Assembly: GCA_963969495.1 (NCBI GenBank)
Contig: OZ018330.1
Span: 71,176,954 to 71,240,953 of the forward strand
Source of the DNA: Ceratothoa steindachneri
Lineage: Eukaryota > Arthropoda > Malacostraca > Isopoda > Cymothoidae
Reading direction: 5' to 3'
DNA: 64,000 nucleotides
In this document: positions 44,721-58,179 of the stretch, piece after piece
How the letters are laid out: each line of letters opens with the position of its first letter
Position numbering within the stretch: the stretch's first letter is position 1
Notes under the pieces: generated by a model
What the model was told of the DNA's origin: nothing
Database searches by the model: none
The model's input: only the letters and a program-made list of their open reading frames with translations
Program-made: the position numbers and the translations under genes

Positions 44721-45429
44721 TGGCACATTTTGCCTTTTCCCTTGTATATTTGCCATATTCTTATAAATTTACTCTCTTTGGCAGCACTTCGTTTGAATAC
44801 TTTCATAGCCTATCCCCCATCCCAGACGATGAGCAATTAAGATTTATTTGAGCAGAATATCCTTCGTTTCGCTTGGGGTTTCTTTTTATCTCTAAGCCGT
44901 TTAGGGCTCCTGCCTTTGCTGTAACTCCTGCTGTTTTTAATTCTTTACCTTGATCTGATTTATATTCTATCAGTCTTTCCCATATATTTTTTCTTTGGAT
45001 GCTTTTAGACTGGATTTAGTTTTTTCTATCCCTGCATTTTTACTTTGGGCTTACTTCCTTTAAAGTTTTGCTTTTCTCTGCTCATAAATTCCGTTTGGAC
45101 TGTTCTAGTGGTTTAGTCTGCTCCTTCAAAAAGATAATATTTTCAAAAGATATATAGGATTTTGTAAAAGTTATAAATTTGTTAAAATTAATTTGGGCGG
45201 ATATTTTATTTAGGAGGTATATGGTACACCACGATTAAAGAGAAGGCTAAAGTGGTATGTTATGAAAAAAGTTTGAATATAACTGGTTTAGGACCTCTAG
45301 TCTTCCTCAACACCCCGTAATGGGCAGGGCGATGTATTTTTCTGGCATCTCATTCGGTTCCAGCTTACACCTCCCTTCTTCTTTCGCTAATATCTACTTC
45401 TTATTTACCAATTCTCTCTCTATCATTCA

Positions 45430-46560
45430 GACGGGAGCGCTCGTGCATAAACAATTTACTCGAATTCTTTCATAACATGATTTGCATCTACGATGAAACT
45501 AAAGCGGTGGATATAATTTACCTTGACTTTAAAAAGGCCTTTGATACAGTTCCGCACGAAAGGCTATTGATGAAAATTAGAGCAATTGGAGTGAGGGGTA
45601 ACATACTTAAATGGATTAGAAACAGGCTATCAAATCGTTCACAGCGGGTTGTTGTAAATGGAGCGTGTTCAGAGTGGGCCCCAGTCATCAGCAGGGTACC
45701 ACAAGGGGTCAGTCCTAGGCCAATTATTATTTATTATTTATTATTTACATTAATGACTTGGATAATGGAGTGTTCAGTAGGATCTCTAAATTTGCAGATG
45801 ACACAAAGCTAGGAAGCCGAGCCTTTTTGAGACCCGATGAAGAACAAATGCAAAGGGCCCTTAATAAAATTGTCGAATCAGCGGATAAATGGCAAATGGG
45901 CTTCAACATAGGTAAATGCAAGGTCATGCATTTAGGATGTAACAACTTAAAATGAGAATACCATATGAAAGACCAAATTCTCGAATCCGTTAAATTAGAA
46001 AAAGACCTGTTGACCTTAAAGTATCGAAACAATGCGCAGAAGCTTGTAAAAAGCAAACCGAATGCTAGGATATATTGCTCGGAATTTTACTTTTAAATCA
46101 AAAGATATAATCCTTCCACTATACAAATCGCTCGTGCGCCCACACCTTCGAATATGCGGTTCAATTTTGGTGTCCCTCCATAAACAAGGATATACCGCAG
46201 GTAGAAAGAGTGCAACGTCGGTCTACGAAACTAGTTCCTAGAATCCGAAAAAAAACGTACGAAGATAGACTGCGCTCATTAAACCTACTATCACTTGAAA
46301 GTAAACGATTACGTGGACAATTGATCGAGATATTTAAAATCTTAAAAGGATTTACTAATATTGATTACAGACTATTGTTCGAGATGGAAGAAATGGCCAA
46401 CACACGCCAAAATGGTTTAAAATTAGTGAACAAGCGATTTAACTCTATTATAGCTCAAAATTACTTCGCGATTAAAATCACGCAAACGTGGAATGGCCTT
46501 CCCAACCGTGTAGTAGAAAGCATGTCAGTTAAAATGTTCAAAAACTGACTTGATGAGTAC
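45430..46560 (+). pseudogene. CR1-like LINE RT, palm to C-terminus
   Basis: Starts within the palm: RSCINNLLEFFHNMI, then IIYLDFKKAFDTVPHERLL (motif A) and VVVNGACSEWAPVIS. Motif B is RVPQGVSP. Motif C is ISKFADDTKLGS (FADD). Then WQMGFNIGKCKVMHLGCNN. The C-terminal part, 46210-46548, is open: VQRRSTKLVPRIRKKTYEDR, LLSLESKRLRGQLIEIFKIL and KITQTWNGLPNRVVESMS. A short deletion or shift lies after motif B and another between 45955 and 46200. The endonuclease is absent. Confidence 0.85.
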
Positions 46561-46850
46561 TTCAATAGTGTAAATATAACGTAGTAGGAGCATAGAAGAA
46601 CACGCCATATGGAATAAGAAGTTGGAAATAAAATAAAATTAAATGAGCAATAAAAAGATGCCAGCGATGCCTCCTTGCATGCAGTGAATGTAAATTCCTC
46701 TTTTCTTTTTCTGTCTGTCCTATAAGTATATTATTTTCATCACTAGCAGGCGAAGCCTGCGGGAGAAGAGAGTACTGTTCTACCCCGTCCCCCTGGTTTG
46801 AAGAAGCGTGTTCGTGTATTTGAGGGATGATAGCTCAACCTGCATATCAA

Positions 46851-47085
46851 GGGTACACATGTAGATAAGTGTGTACCGTAGAATTGAAATAATTACAAGA
46901 GTCATGTAAATAAAGGTCAAATGATACACATGTAAATAAGTGTGTTCAGTAGAATAGAAATATAAAAAAATGTACAAAATATATACAAAGGGTACACATG
47001 TAGATAAGTGTGTACCGTAGCGTTGAAATAGTTAAAAAACAAAAAAAAACAGCATGTAAAAAAAAGCATGATACACTAACGTTAG
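46851..47085. repeat. Tandem hairpin repeats, ~70-bp period
   Basis: GTACACATGTAGATAAGTGTGTAC occurs at 46852 and 46991, with a variant at about 46923 and a partial copy near 47070. Each copy is a hairpin: GTACACA and TGTGTAC with a 10-base loop. The spacers are AT-rich and less alike. Confidence 0.75.
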
Positions 47086-47099
47086 AACGTGGTAGTTAA

Positions 47100-49260
47100 T
47101 ATCTTCTGTAAGCGGACTTGCCTTGAGCGGATCTTAGGGTCTTTGCTGGTCCTTGCTTCTATAGTTCTGTAGTTCTATTAGAGAAGCTCCGCCATTGGGT
47201 TGACAAACTTTGACGGGAGCTGGTTGTTCCCGCTTTCTCTTCTTTAGTCGCCCTATAACACTCTTACCTGGCTACTTCACTTTCTTACAAGTCTCTCCCG
47301 CTATTTTCTGGTGAGCTTCTAATTTCGCAGAGTACTCACTGACAAGCTCCTTCCCACCCATTCATCCCGGGTCGTGGCTGGGAGGGGAAAGTAAATGTCT
47401 GTTTCCTCTTAGCTATAGTCTGGGCTGATGGGTTTTAACAACATGCAACCCCTTCCCCTCTAATTTACTTTAACTAATCCTTCCTTTCTTTCCACTAGCT
47501 ATTATTTTTACGCTAAGCCAAATGTGGAGGGGCCATTTTGATGGGCTGTTTGACCACTGGCCGAAGGGAGTGGCCTTTAATGGCGGCAGTTGGCTTAGTC
47601 GGTCCTCTATGCACTCCTTGCAGCACGGGCCACTGTGCTGGGTGCTTAGCATTTGATTCCTGTAATAAACATACGGACCCCATGCCCATCGAGGAAAACC
47701 TAACTAGTTTTTATCACCCGACCCTGGCTTCCCATTTAGATAGGCATATGGACTTCACTTCGGAGCAGGCGAGACCAAGGCATACGCGGCAGCCTTGTCC
47801 CGCCCTCAAAAGGAAATTGTCGTAACAATCACTCCAAGATTGCACCCTAGCAATACTACTCAATCTTCTAGTACTCAACAGCACTCTAATCATCATCGAA
47901 GCCATACTGTTCTACATAGCACCCTAGCTCTTTCTTCTTTGTCTCTCTATATTTCACTAAAGGTTCCAGAGCACAACAAAGTTTATGGCTTACACACATC
48001 CCACGTCCTAAAAGAGACTTTCCCTGAGTCTACCTCCGAGTTTTCAATTGCTCACTCCCGCTCGGAGATTATAGTCTGGGCCATTACTGAATCATGCTTC
48101 AAACGCCTGCTTGGTCTTTATTCTCTCGGTTCCTTACAAAATTCGCCAGTGATATGAACGAATTTAATGTTACGACTTGCACGGTCCTAGTTGACATCTT
48201 CTTACCAAGATCTGATGCCACAAACAACTTTATCGCTTCTGTCAGCAAAGATAGCTTTACCAAACAACAACATAACGTTAAGTCGGTCATCGTATTAAAG
48301 AAACCATCTACTCGTTCTTTGACCTCGATTATGGTTGCCAAGTTAAAGCTTAAACCACAAATCATACCATTCATTATAAAATTTGCTGGGAGGACTCTGT
48401 AAGGATAACCTACCACGTGATTTACGACCCATTTGTAACTTACGTCGTAACTCCTGGGAAGCGCGGTTCGATAACTTACTACCTAGTTTACGCCGTAGCG
48501 ACTGGAGGGCGGATCGACGTAGGCGGTTATGGTGACGGGTATAAATAGGAACGCCCTGACTCCAAGAAGTAGAGCCGATCAAGAGTTCATACAGCGAGGA
48601 CCTGCTGATACCTATATACCTATGCCAGCATCTGCCGCTATTTCCTCTGCAGCTGCACCGATTGCAAGCTCCCGATTTACTCGTCTCTCTCGCTCTCACC
48701 GGGAAGTGGGGATACGCTTGGGCTCGTTAGGACTCTCCCCGTTTCCAGGACAACCACCATCCCTGTATTGCCTAATTACTTCCGTGACAGGTATTTGGAG
48801 TATTTCTTTTCATCGTACTCCACATTCTTAGGTTCTCGTTATCGAGACCTACAGCTATTTATAAAAGGCGTAAAACAGGGGGGAGGGGGGTTATATTCCG
48901 TTCGTGTACCGATTGTCCGGTGAAGCACTGCTTATTTTGTAACGACGTGTCTTCTTTGGTGGTTTATTAATCCTATGACATATTTAATGCACCTGTTTGT
49001 GCACTGAAATTTAATTGATACGTTTGCATTTGATGTGACGCGTTTGCGCACTGTATTTATTTAATACATTTGAATTACTCATTGTATTATTTTACTCTCG
49101 CAGATATCTAAGCACCTTCCTGCGGAAATCTTTTTGGGCCGAGATAACTTAGTTCCTCGTTTTGCCTTTACAGACTCGTATACGAGTACAAGAATAACTT
49201 CCCACCCACACGAGTGACATAATTGCAGCAGATTTCGTCACTACAAAATGTTGTTAAAAC
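47100..49260. other. Unassigned; uncharacterised open segments
   Basis: Several open frames on the plus strand look compositionally protein-like but belong to no family I can name. Examples are NKVYGLHTSHVLKETFPEST (around 48000) and VIYDPFVTYVVTPGKRGSI (48420-48480). They may be the 5' gene of a LINE, given the knuckles at 49270. Confidence 0.35.
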
Positions 49261-49269
49261 AGAATAAGT

Positions 49270-49500
49270 GTGTACTTTAAGTGTAACCAATTAGGACAGG
49301 ATGCCCCGAACTTCAGAGAGATGCAATATCTAAACTGTGGCAATTTACATAACGCCTGTCACAAGAAGTATCTCCCATTACCTCTACCACCGGGAGATCC
49401 GCCTCCGCTCTCTACTCTGCGGTGTGTCTTGGAGCCAGGCAAAGTTAGATATGCCAGGAAGACGAAGAGTGCTACATACAAGCCTTCATGGCCCTGTACT
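49270..49500 (+). pseudogene. LINE ORF1 zinc-knuckle remnant
   Basis: Reads YFKCNQLGQDAPNFREMQYL, then NCGNLHNACHKKY. It resembles paired CCHC knuckles of LINE ORF1 proteins (CFKCNQLGH..., CPNCGG.H) with the first cysteine and some ligands lost. Confidence 0.45.
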
Positions 49501-49509
49501 CCCTTCTAA

Positions 49510-52000
49510 CGCATCGACGCCAGAAACCGATCATCCGACGCCAGCCTCTTTATTTCCTAAGCTCGCCCCATTCTTGAAACGAAGGCTGATGAAACTTTTG
49601 GAAAAAGATCGAGTCACGTCTTCCATACAAGATGACCAAATTGAGGATCCAATGCCATCCTCGATCTCTGTAAGATACAAACATCTCTCCTCACCGTAGA
49701 GTGCCACTTTCGCCTGAAGTGCTTGTTACTAAATCTTCCTTATTATATGTGACGAATTTTAAACCCACCACCCAACAAGCTACCCCTAATTCATCAAAGT
49801 GGTGTGACTGTTGCTACCATAAGGGGATACACTGTATACCCTGTTACACGTGGTACCTGAAGAAGCTGCAAACCCTCCCAGCCTAAGTGCAAATTAGGAA
49901 GCCGTGTAACTGGGTTGACTTGAACGTTCTGATGGTGTCTGGGAAAGATGTTGATGCGCTCCCCCTTAGCCCATTCGCAGCGCTACATTTTAACTTCTTT
50001 ATTACTCTACAACTATGCCCTCAACCGTTTGTTTTCTTGCCCTTGGAATTAGGAGTAAATGTTCTCACAGGGAAAGAGTGAAAAGTAGAGATGCCCCACC
50101 ACTGGGTTGAAATGAACCTTTTGACGGGGCCTGGGGTTATTTTTTGTGGGGCGCTTTCTCCCGATTCCCTCTCAGCATGCCTTTTTTTCTCTACGGCTAT
50201 TCGCTCAACCCTCTGTCTAGGCTTAAGGCTCTAAGCAGTTACCTCATGCCGTATCAGAAGTGGCTTTTAAACCTCTATAAACAAAGCCCTTTAACGCCTG
50301 CAGGTGGGAAAAGACCAAGCCTTGAGGTGACATAGGCGTTAGGGCGCTTATAATAGAGAATAATCGGTTTTTGCTCAATAACCATTTCTATGAGTGTAAT
50401 AGCGTGACCACTTCCCTGTGGCCGTTCTCGGGTGAATAAAGCTGTACTGCTGGTGGTGGACGGACTTTAATGCCTTGTTGACTACCAAGCCAACTAAAAT
50501 TTTCTGGTTTTGGGTCCCGTCACTAGGTCTGCCACAAAAGATCTATAGATCTTGGCCGCCCTGTCGAGGAACAGTACGTCTGATTAAGAATATCTGCTCT
50601 GTTGCCCTGCCTTTCTGGCTACTAGGCAACATATTATCGGTGTGCTTCGCTTTACTATGTTGCGAACACCATTCATTAGCACACCCATAGTCGACCCATG
50701 AAAAGTCCCAAAACTCGAGACGGGATAGGATGGAGCGTCTGTACGAGGAATACAGTCTACCAAGCTCCTTCTTTTTCTTTAGTGGTCACAAATTCAGGAG
50801 TTCCCATGTGTTTGGAAGTTTTCTAAAGTTTTCCAGAACTACGGACTACGTGTTCTTCTGCAAATCATCGCCCGAGCTTGGTGTTGGGGCAGACAAGGAG
50901 ATTAGTGCCAAAACCACTCTCAATGGTAGAGGGGCAGCGCTACAACTTCTGACTGCAGCAAATGGGTTTCCCCTTTGCCAAATTTGGAGCCAAACATGGG
51001 CAGCTTCACCAAGGTGATGGAGATGGCCTACCTTGAGCTTTCTCAGTGTCCCTTCCAAGACTCTTCGAGCGGAGACTGAGTTTCTCCCTCTAAATTTTTG
51101 ACGGGTTGGGAGGTTTTCTCCCTGAAACATTTTGTAGAGTTGCCTCTGTACGACTCTCCACTTGCGGAGGGTCTCCCTTTGATATCTCAGAGGGCCACCA
51201 AGAACAGAGCAACAGGGAGGACGCGAGGCCACAGTTCCGCCCCATCCGTTGGAGTCAGGTGCACCACCACAACCACCTCAGAGGGGTAAGAAGCGGTATC
51301 GTCTTCTCAATCTTACCTAGACACCTCATAGTTGAGAGATTTGTCAGGATGATAGGAACTAGTATACTCGAACCAGTTTTTCTAACCAATACAGGTCGGC
51401 AAACCCATCCAGTGACATCCAAGACACGCCATTATGCCCGATTAGACCCCTGGCAGGATACACGACACTTTGGGGAAGTGGATGGCCATTTGGAGGCCCT
51501 CCTCGGGCGGCATGGTGCTCCGTAGACTCACGAAGAGAGGAGGGGTACCCTCTCCAGCCTGGTGGCCCCTTGATGGAGAAAGATCGGGCAGGGGCTGGTC
51601 AATTCAGCCTCTGGGCACCTTCTGGGGAAGGTGAGAAGTGAATTATCTCCAACCCTCCACTTTGAAGAGGAATACAAATAAGAAGAAATCTAAGAGGGCA
51701 AGGGATTTCTCTTCCTCCCCAGGGCATCCCGGAACGTACAAGTGAGCTGCCCTTTCGACAAACGACTAGGTCAAGACTGGCACGTACGGCCACGAGGTGC
51801 TCTTGGGCATGAAGTCCCAGATAAAAACCAAAGTCTCAAGTGCAGTGAGCGGGGCCGTTCTTTCGGATCCCTTCATTCATTCAGAGATTACCTAGCGTTT
51901 TTTAGCCCCCTGGCTTCAAACGCTTCTGCCATACGAATTGCTCATGTAGAAGTGAAAGTCGGGTTTATCCGAAGTCTCTCTAAGTTGTTCCAAGGCCCTA
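49510..52000. other. Unassigned, degenerate sequence
   Basis: A GC-moderate region with short frames on both strands, the longest at 51232-50846 minus and 51106-51525 plus. No motif is convincing. It lies between LINE remnants and is probably decayed LINE sequence. Confidence 0.3.
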
Positions 52001-52009
52001 CATCTTCGA

Positions 52010-52560
52010 AACAATGTGGCGCGTATCTCTTAGGAGAAGGAATGTGCCGAACAGTCCAAGGATCACCGCAGTCACCGCAGTAAGGTGGAGGGGGAGCGCT
52101 CAATCAAATGTTATTGCAGCCCGCGAATGTGCCCAATTAGAAATTTACAGAAGAGAGAAAGCTACATGAAACCGTCAATTCCTACATGTCCAGGAATCCA
52201 GCATAAAATAATCTCGACATCCATCCGGCTCGCTCAAACGAGGTTTTGTATTGATTCCAAAGCCCTGATAGCACTCAGAGCGCTTTGTGAGTCACTAAAA
52301 ATAAAAATCCGGTCTCTTAACCGCGCACTACGCGTTATCTTTCGTGCCGAGCGGTGTTTGCAACCAGCTTGTCCGTGGAAGCCGACCCATTTCTGGGACT
52401 TGGAGTACCACTTTGACTATTTGTTGCAACGGCTCTACTCACAAAGGTTCCACAGAGCTTGGGATATTGTGTTTGGCCTTCTTGGAGCACACTTCGTGTC
52501 ACGCTTGATCCGTGCCAGTGTACGCGGATGGATCAAAATTCCAAGAAGAAGGTCGGCTTA
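52010..52560 (-). pseudogene. I-type LINE RNase H fragment (copy 1)
   Basis: Nucleotide-level similarity to 59620-60230: AATGTGCCGAACAGTCC, TCAATTCCTACATGTCCAGG, ATAATCTCGACATC and AGAGCGCTTTGTGAGTC recur in the same order. Only the RNase H and C-terminal part remains, decayed by frameshifts. Confidence 0.7.
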
Positions 52561-52599
52561 CACGCCTTATCTATCTGTTTAAAGTCAGTGTGGCTCTGC

Positions 52600-52927
52600 C
52601 GAACGCCACATTCTAAATGCAAGAAGACGGTCATCCAGATATTCACCATCGGGACGAAAACAGATGACGATAGTGGAAGTGGGTGCAATCCTTTCCTCTC
52701 GTACTCTATGGTCAACTCATCCAGCTACAGTATCCGTTTGCTCTTCCAGAAGATCCTCTGTAAGTGAATATCCTCTGTAAGTATGAAACGACCGAGTTGG
52801 ATGCTAAGAAGGCCGCCCTGCACACCGCACAGTCTTTACATGAATACCTCATCTTCCACCAAGACTACATACCGCTGACCAGGAACTTGGTAAGGGAAGA
52901 ATGGGAGCGTGTGGTGTCCATATTGTA
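52600..52927 (+). pseudogene. Opposite-strand I/R1-type RNase H tail
   Basis: Plus-strand peptides IFTIGTKTDDDSGSGC (a degenerate IFTDGSK start) and, at 52760-52927, TELDAKKAALHTAQSLHEYL and FHQDYIPLTRNLVREEWERV up to a stop. The latter matches the region after RNase H (DALAK.A ... YTD..P...) in I/R1-type LINEs. Confidence 0.5.
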
Positions 52928-52929
52928 AT

Positions 52930-54000
52930 ATGGAATAAGCGACTCAAAGAAACTTCGAAAATGAGCACTCTGATGCGTTTCAGCAAATAATTTAATGGGT
53001 TCACGGTAAACTCCAAATAAGATTTGACTTAAAGGAATCTGAATAGATAATAGTGCTTTAAAAAGAGCACTGTTACCGAAGTCGTAGTACCTCTCTTTTG
53101 TAAAAGTCCAAATGGACAGTGTGATCTATACAAGCAGTACAAACTAAGACTAGTAAACATACAAAACTACAAAATATAACGAGTGCCTAAAGATACTGTT
53201 AGACCACTTAAAGAAATGAGAAAATCTTGTGGTGTGTCTTAGGAGCAATAATCGAGTCATACGAGGATATTTCCACGTAATATTATTTTGTACGTTATAT
53301 CATTTAGTAACGATTTGAAAAGAAACAAAAGACAGGAATATAATATTTTAAGTTGAATAATTATAAAAATCTCTCTATACGAGTGTAGGTAATAATTGCA
53401 ATGTAATGGAGTCTAGAAATTTAATTTACATCAAATGAATGGAGGATTTGATAAAAAGAGTTTTTGCCCTAAGCACTAAAACGAAAGATATGGCGGCATT
53501 TGGAAACTATTGAAGGTATGTTTCCCAGATGTCACCATTTCAACTAATTATATATCACAACTTATCCCTCTAAATAATGTTAATCAAAATTAATGAGAAA
53601 CAACCCATATGCGATATACTAAATTCCCCAAACCTTTATTTGAATCTATTAAACACTAATTATGAATCCATTTTATTAAAGAAATAATAAGGAAAACTAC
53701 TTTATTAGATACTTGTGTATAATTAAACAACAATTTTAAAATGCTATAATAGTGTAAAACATTGTGAAATAAATTAATTATTGTAAGTAGAATGTACAGA
53801 TTAATGTTATTTGAAACTCATATCGAATGTACCCAAATTAATTCCATTTGTATCTTTTGTTTGCCGCTGGGAGTGCAAACCACCCACAACAGGGCAACAG
53901 CCCCTATAGAGATACTGGAATACACATGGACACACTCATCTAATCCAACTTTGTAAAAATGCTTCCCCGTGGCCATCATCTTACTCTCCCAGCAGAGAAC
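52930..54000. other. Unassigned AT-rich sequence
   Basis: I see no coding pattern. From about 53820 it may be non-coding 3' sequence of the LINE copy that follows. Confidence 0.4.
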
Positions 54001-54009
54001 ATTTGTTTT

Positions 54010-56290
54010 CACCGCTAATCTGGCGGCTGCCTACTATGGTATAAATTAACCTTATCTTTCACTGCCTAATGCTATGCTAAATTCCAACAAAAGACTCTCC
54101 GGCGTCGGCGGCATGCCCACCTTCCCCCGGAGCACGATCATGCAACCAACACCAAAGTAAGTAAAAAATGGAGAAGGCCAAGGTTCATCTATTTCAACAA
54201 GAATGTGCCGAAGAGGCTGGGGGAGAACGTAGTCTTCACAATAAGTTGCAGGCAAGCCCTCCATAAAATCTATGTACGACCTCCAAGTGTACCCAATTCA
54301 AAGACGAGAGAAAGTGACCTGAAACCTTAGCGGAAATGGGCTACATTTATCTGGAAACAGTCGCGGCACAATGTCACGTAACTTGAAGTTATCCTCAGTC
54401 GTCTCTCATATTTTTTGCCAAGCAGCCCGGAGGGTTGCCGTGATTCTTGTCATGCAGTCAGTGTAAAGAAGAGCGAAACGCTCGTCTGGTGGCCCAGTCC
54501 TCGCGAACTCTGTGGTACCCTTGTCGGCGCGCTAAAACCCTGTATTCCCACATGTCCAGGAACCCAGTAGAAGATAATCTCGACATCTGTTCGAGTCTTT
54601 GCAGCCGTGGCGTTAGGGATAACAGGAATCAGGGTGTTTGGAGTCTTCAATGCTCAGAAAGCACTCATAGCGTTTTGAGAGACACTAAATATAATAATGC
54701 GGTCTCCGAACCGGGTAGGACGCGTTATCTCGCGTAGCAATGGTGTATTGCTTCCAGCTCGGCCGTGCAGACAAACGTAGCTCATGGCAGAGCACCGCCG
54801 ACTTCAAACAGGAATTTGGAGCCATCCATGTACACTGGCAGTGATCCAGAGAGACACTAAATGTGTTTCAAAAAGGTTCAACGCAATACTCTCTGCGCTA
54901 TAGAAGCTTTAAAAGCAGAGGCATGGCGACCAGTAGTCAAAGCTGGTACTTTCTAACGAAACGTCCTTGGCAGAACCAGAGGCGCCACGTGCCTGAGAAC
55001 TACACTGTGCTCTTGAAGGAGTGTGCTTGCCATAAGTCCAAAGGGCTTAGATATGACTGGAGTCTCTCGGCGGCATTGGAAAAGTTGAAATAGGCCGTCG
55101 ACGAAGTCGAGACGATTTGACTGAGGGAGACGCCAGGATCTAGCGTATAGTTTACGGCGCAGAGAGACTAGCATCCCCTCAGCATCTACAATTAGGCTCT
55201 TAATGGGGGACGTGCAGATAGCTCCGATCACCAGGGGGATACCGATGTGGTGGATCAGATCTGCCTTCCTTAATAAACGCTGCGGATGCGGATGCGTAAA
55301 ACTCGATCCGTAGTCAAGCTTCGAACGAACAAATAACATTAGAAAAGTAAAGCAGTAGCCCTAACAGCACCCTAAATAATGAACGGCGCGGAACGAAGAA
55401 TGTCCATGGCGCTGTTACAAGACACTAAAGCTGAGAAAATGAGCTTCTAAGGTGATGCGTCGGTCGAAAACAAGACCAAGGAAACGGTGCGAATCTACCT
55501 CTTCGAGGGGAACCTCGTTTAGGAACAAGTCCAGGTCAAGGTAGATCTGTGGCTGGAAGGTAGAAGTGCACCACCTTAATCTTAACCAAAGAAAACCGAA
55601 ACCTGTGCGCTTCGGCATCGGGAGAAGTGCCGTTTAATGCCTGTTGTAGCAGACGTTACAGAGTTGGCATCTGGGATGCACCAAAAGAGATTCAAAGGTC
55701 ATCTACGTTGAGCGTATTGAAAACATCTTCCGTCAGCCTTGATGCTCAAGGCAAAGAGTGTAACACGGAGGGCACGTCCATGCGGGACACCCTTTTCCTG
55801 TTCTAGTGAGCCAGAGAAGGCTACTCTACCTCTACGCGCAATCAAAGATGTTGTAAAAATTAAGAAATAAAGATTGGGAGATGTCCCCTCTCCCTCATCG
55901 TATGGAGAGTTTCAATGCTAGGATATTGCCATGCAGTGTCATAGACTTTATCCAGATCGAAAAACACCGTGGTACAGTGCTGTTATAGCGTACGAGAAGT
56001 GCAGGGGAGCGGCTTAAAAGCTTCGTTTGAATGAGTTTCTTTGAGACTCAGGATGGCCGAATGGATTCGCCGCTGGCTAACAATAGTCCAGCGACGCGGG
56101 AAGCTGTTCGCAACTCGCCTACGTTATTATTTTTTCTTTGTTCCCTTTCCTACTCCCCTATATCTACACTGTCTATGAATGAAAGCCTCGCAGACGGTAT
56201 TTTTCAGTCGGAGGAGAGCATCTAAGTGGAGTGGAACTTACGGAAGCTGCACTGTGCACAAGACAGATCGCTTCCGCCGTCCAGTAAAAA
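54010..56290 (-). pseudogene. I-type LINE (copy 2), RT to RNase H, decayed
   Basis: Co-linear with 59017-61600 of the better copy and on the same strand. Its 3' end (CTAATCTGGCGGCTGCCTAC at 54015) matches CTCATCTGGCGACTGCCTAC at 59022. The minus strand encodes DVEIIFYWVPGHVGI (RNase H, about 54590), VRSKLDYGSS (thumb, about 55310), and LFLNEVPLEEVDSHRFLGL and VFDRRITLEA (about 55500). Many stops and frameshifts. Confidence 0.78.
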
Positions 56291-56299
56291 GCTAGTCTA

Positions 56300-56980
56300 A
56301 CATTTACCAATTTCGATATCAACCTGCCTCACCTCTCTCAGACATTTTATTTTTTCAGGGATTGGTCTCAGAGAGATTTTGTCACTTCTCTTTGCGAGAG
56401 GGGTCAGCCCTGAGTTCTCTGAGTGTCCTCTGGTACTGTGAACCAGACTTTTATTACACCCCTTTTGCCTCTACACAATTACTTTCTTTTACTGTCCTTA
56501 CATCCCCCCTTCTTTCTCCTATCTAGTGGCCTTGAGGGTTACATGACTTCTACTTGTTTTTTTTCTGATTGATTCTGAATAATTCGTTCATGAAGTTCGA
56601 AGGTTGGGCGTCTCCATCTCTTTCGTTTACCGAAGTCCAAGGCGAAACCCATCATTGGCCCTTTTCTCCACGCGTATGAGAACTCGGGCAGCCTCTTTGG
56701 CTCATAAAGATGGTGTGATGGATCCGTATCTATTCTCCCAGAGGACATACTGAACGCAACCAAATCGAGGGTTGTAGTAGTGCCGTGCCCTTGTAGGTCT
56801 CCTTGGTAGGGAGTTCTGAGGGAGAGTGTGAGGTCAGTTTTGTTTGCTAGAGCTTATCCTAAACCTTCCCATTCTCGCAAGTGTTCTCGTGCCAACCGTT
56901 CTTCAGTTCCTTCTTTAGCCTCCTTTCCTAGCTCGCTGGATCCCTAATTTAACGATGTGTGACACATATTTAGATTATCC
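56300..56980. other. Unassigned
   Basis: No recognised motif. A 74-codon minus-strand frame at 56763-56539 is of unknown meaning. Confidence 0.3.
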
Positions 56981-56989
56981 ACGCTGTTT

Positions 56990-57700
56990 GGTCTTGAGTT
57001 CCACATCTGAAACCATGCTTGCAAAATGGACGTGTTTAACGTCAATGAATCGTTTGATCCCATATGAGGTAAACCTTGCCTGATGTTGTTAAAAGTTTAT
57101 TGGATATTGTGGTTGAGGTGTCATCACATTTTCAACACATCTTTGTCTTCGATTGCCGAAGTTCCGTTTCGTCTCCCCCACGTCTGAATTTTGTCAAAGT
57201 AAGGTGTCGTTCGGTCGAATTAATTAAGGGACTACGATCTCACCCGTCTCCAGAGTAAGCTTAGTGCCCTAAGCCTCACACATGTACACAGGATAACTTA
57301 AACTGTGGCTTCTGCTCGAGCCCAAAGAGCCACAGTGATTTTAACGTTTGGTTTGAACGTTATGAACTACCCAAGTTAATTAAAGCTGGGTACCTTTGTG
57401 TTCTTGTTAGCCCCTACCTCGAACAACCCAAACGTTGCTTCAACTGCAATCAATTTGGGCATGTTGGTCATACCTGTCGGTAGTCGTCTTCATGTCTGAA
57501 TTGTAGTTCCGATTGCCATGGCCCTGAATGCTCTAAAACACCGCGCTGTACAAACTGCGGTGGTGTTCATAGCGCTGCGTCGAAAACCTGTCCAATCTTC
57601 TTATACGAAAAGGTCCTTGCATTGCGCGACACTGCGTCTGTACATGAGAGAGGCTCACCTATGTGGTTGAACACAAACTTCACCTTTTGCGTGACGCTGG
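56990..57700 (+). pseudogene. LINE ORF1 with zinc knuckles
   Basis: Plus strand: NLNCGFCSSPKSHSDFNVWF, then KLIKAGYLCVLVSPYLEQPK. A complete knuckle RCFNCNQFGHVGHTC follows at 57433-57480, then after one stop CLNCSSDCHGPEC and CTNCGGVHSAASKTCP. This CCHC series is typical of ORF1 of I- and Jockey-type LINEs. The stop at 57481 and a likely shift upstream inactivate it. 57780-58180 is AT-rich with no gene. Confidence 0.75.
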
Positions 57701-58179
57701 ACTAAACCTAACATCACGTACGAGTTCCGACACACACGTAGCATATAATCGACCATCTACCGCTGATGGTGGAGTGTCATTAGTGAACTAGCATAGTAAT
57801 ATAATACTAAAATGAGTACACACATAAAATGAAATAAAAATATTTACATGATAGTTCACCATTTCCCCGTTTTCAATTCATTAGTCAAACAATGTGCTAT
57901 TCCCACCTATTTTCTATATTTGTCTAGTTTTAATATCTTATGATTATAAGTTAAATTTTGGGGGCCCTTTGGTTTATGCTTCATTCTGATTGGCTCACTT
58001 TTAGTCATAATATTTTACTTTGAGATATTTGCCATTTCGATTTGAGCTCTCTTTCCAGCTGATAGGTTATTGAATGTTGTTTAATACACATGTTATAATA
58101 TTTTATTTATTGTCTATAACCACAAGGTTTAATTAAGATTCGCCATGAGTCCTGCTTTAACCTCGCTCATGAAATTTTT

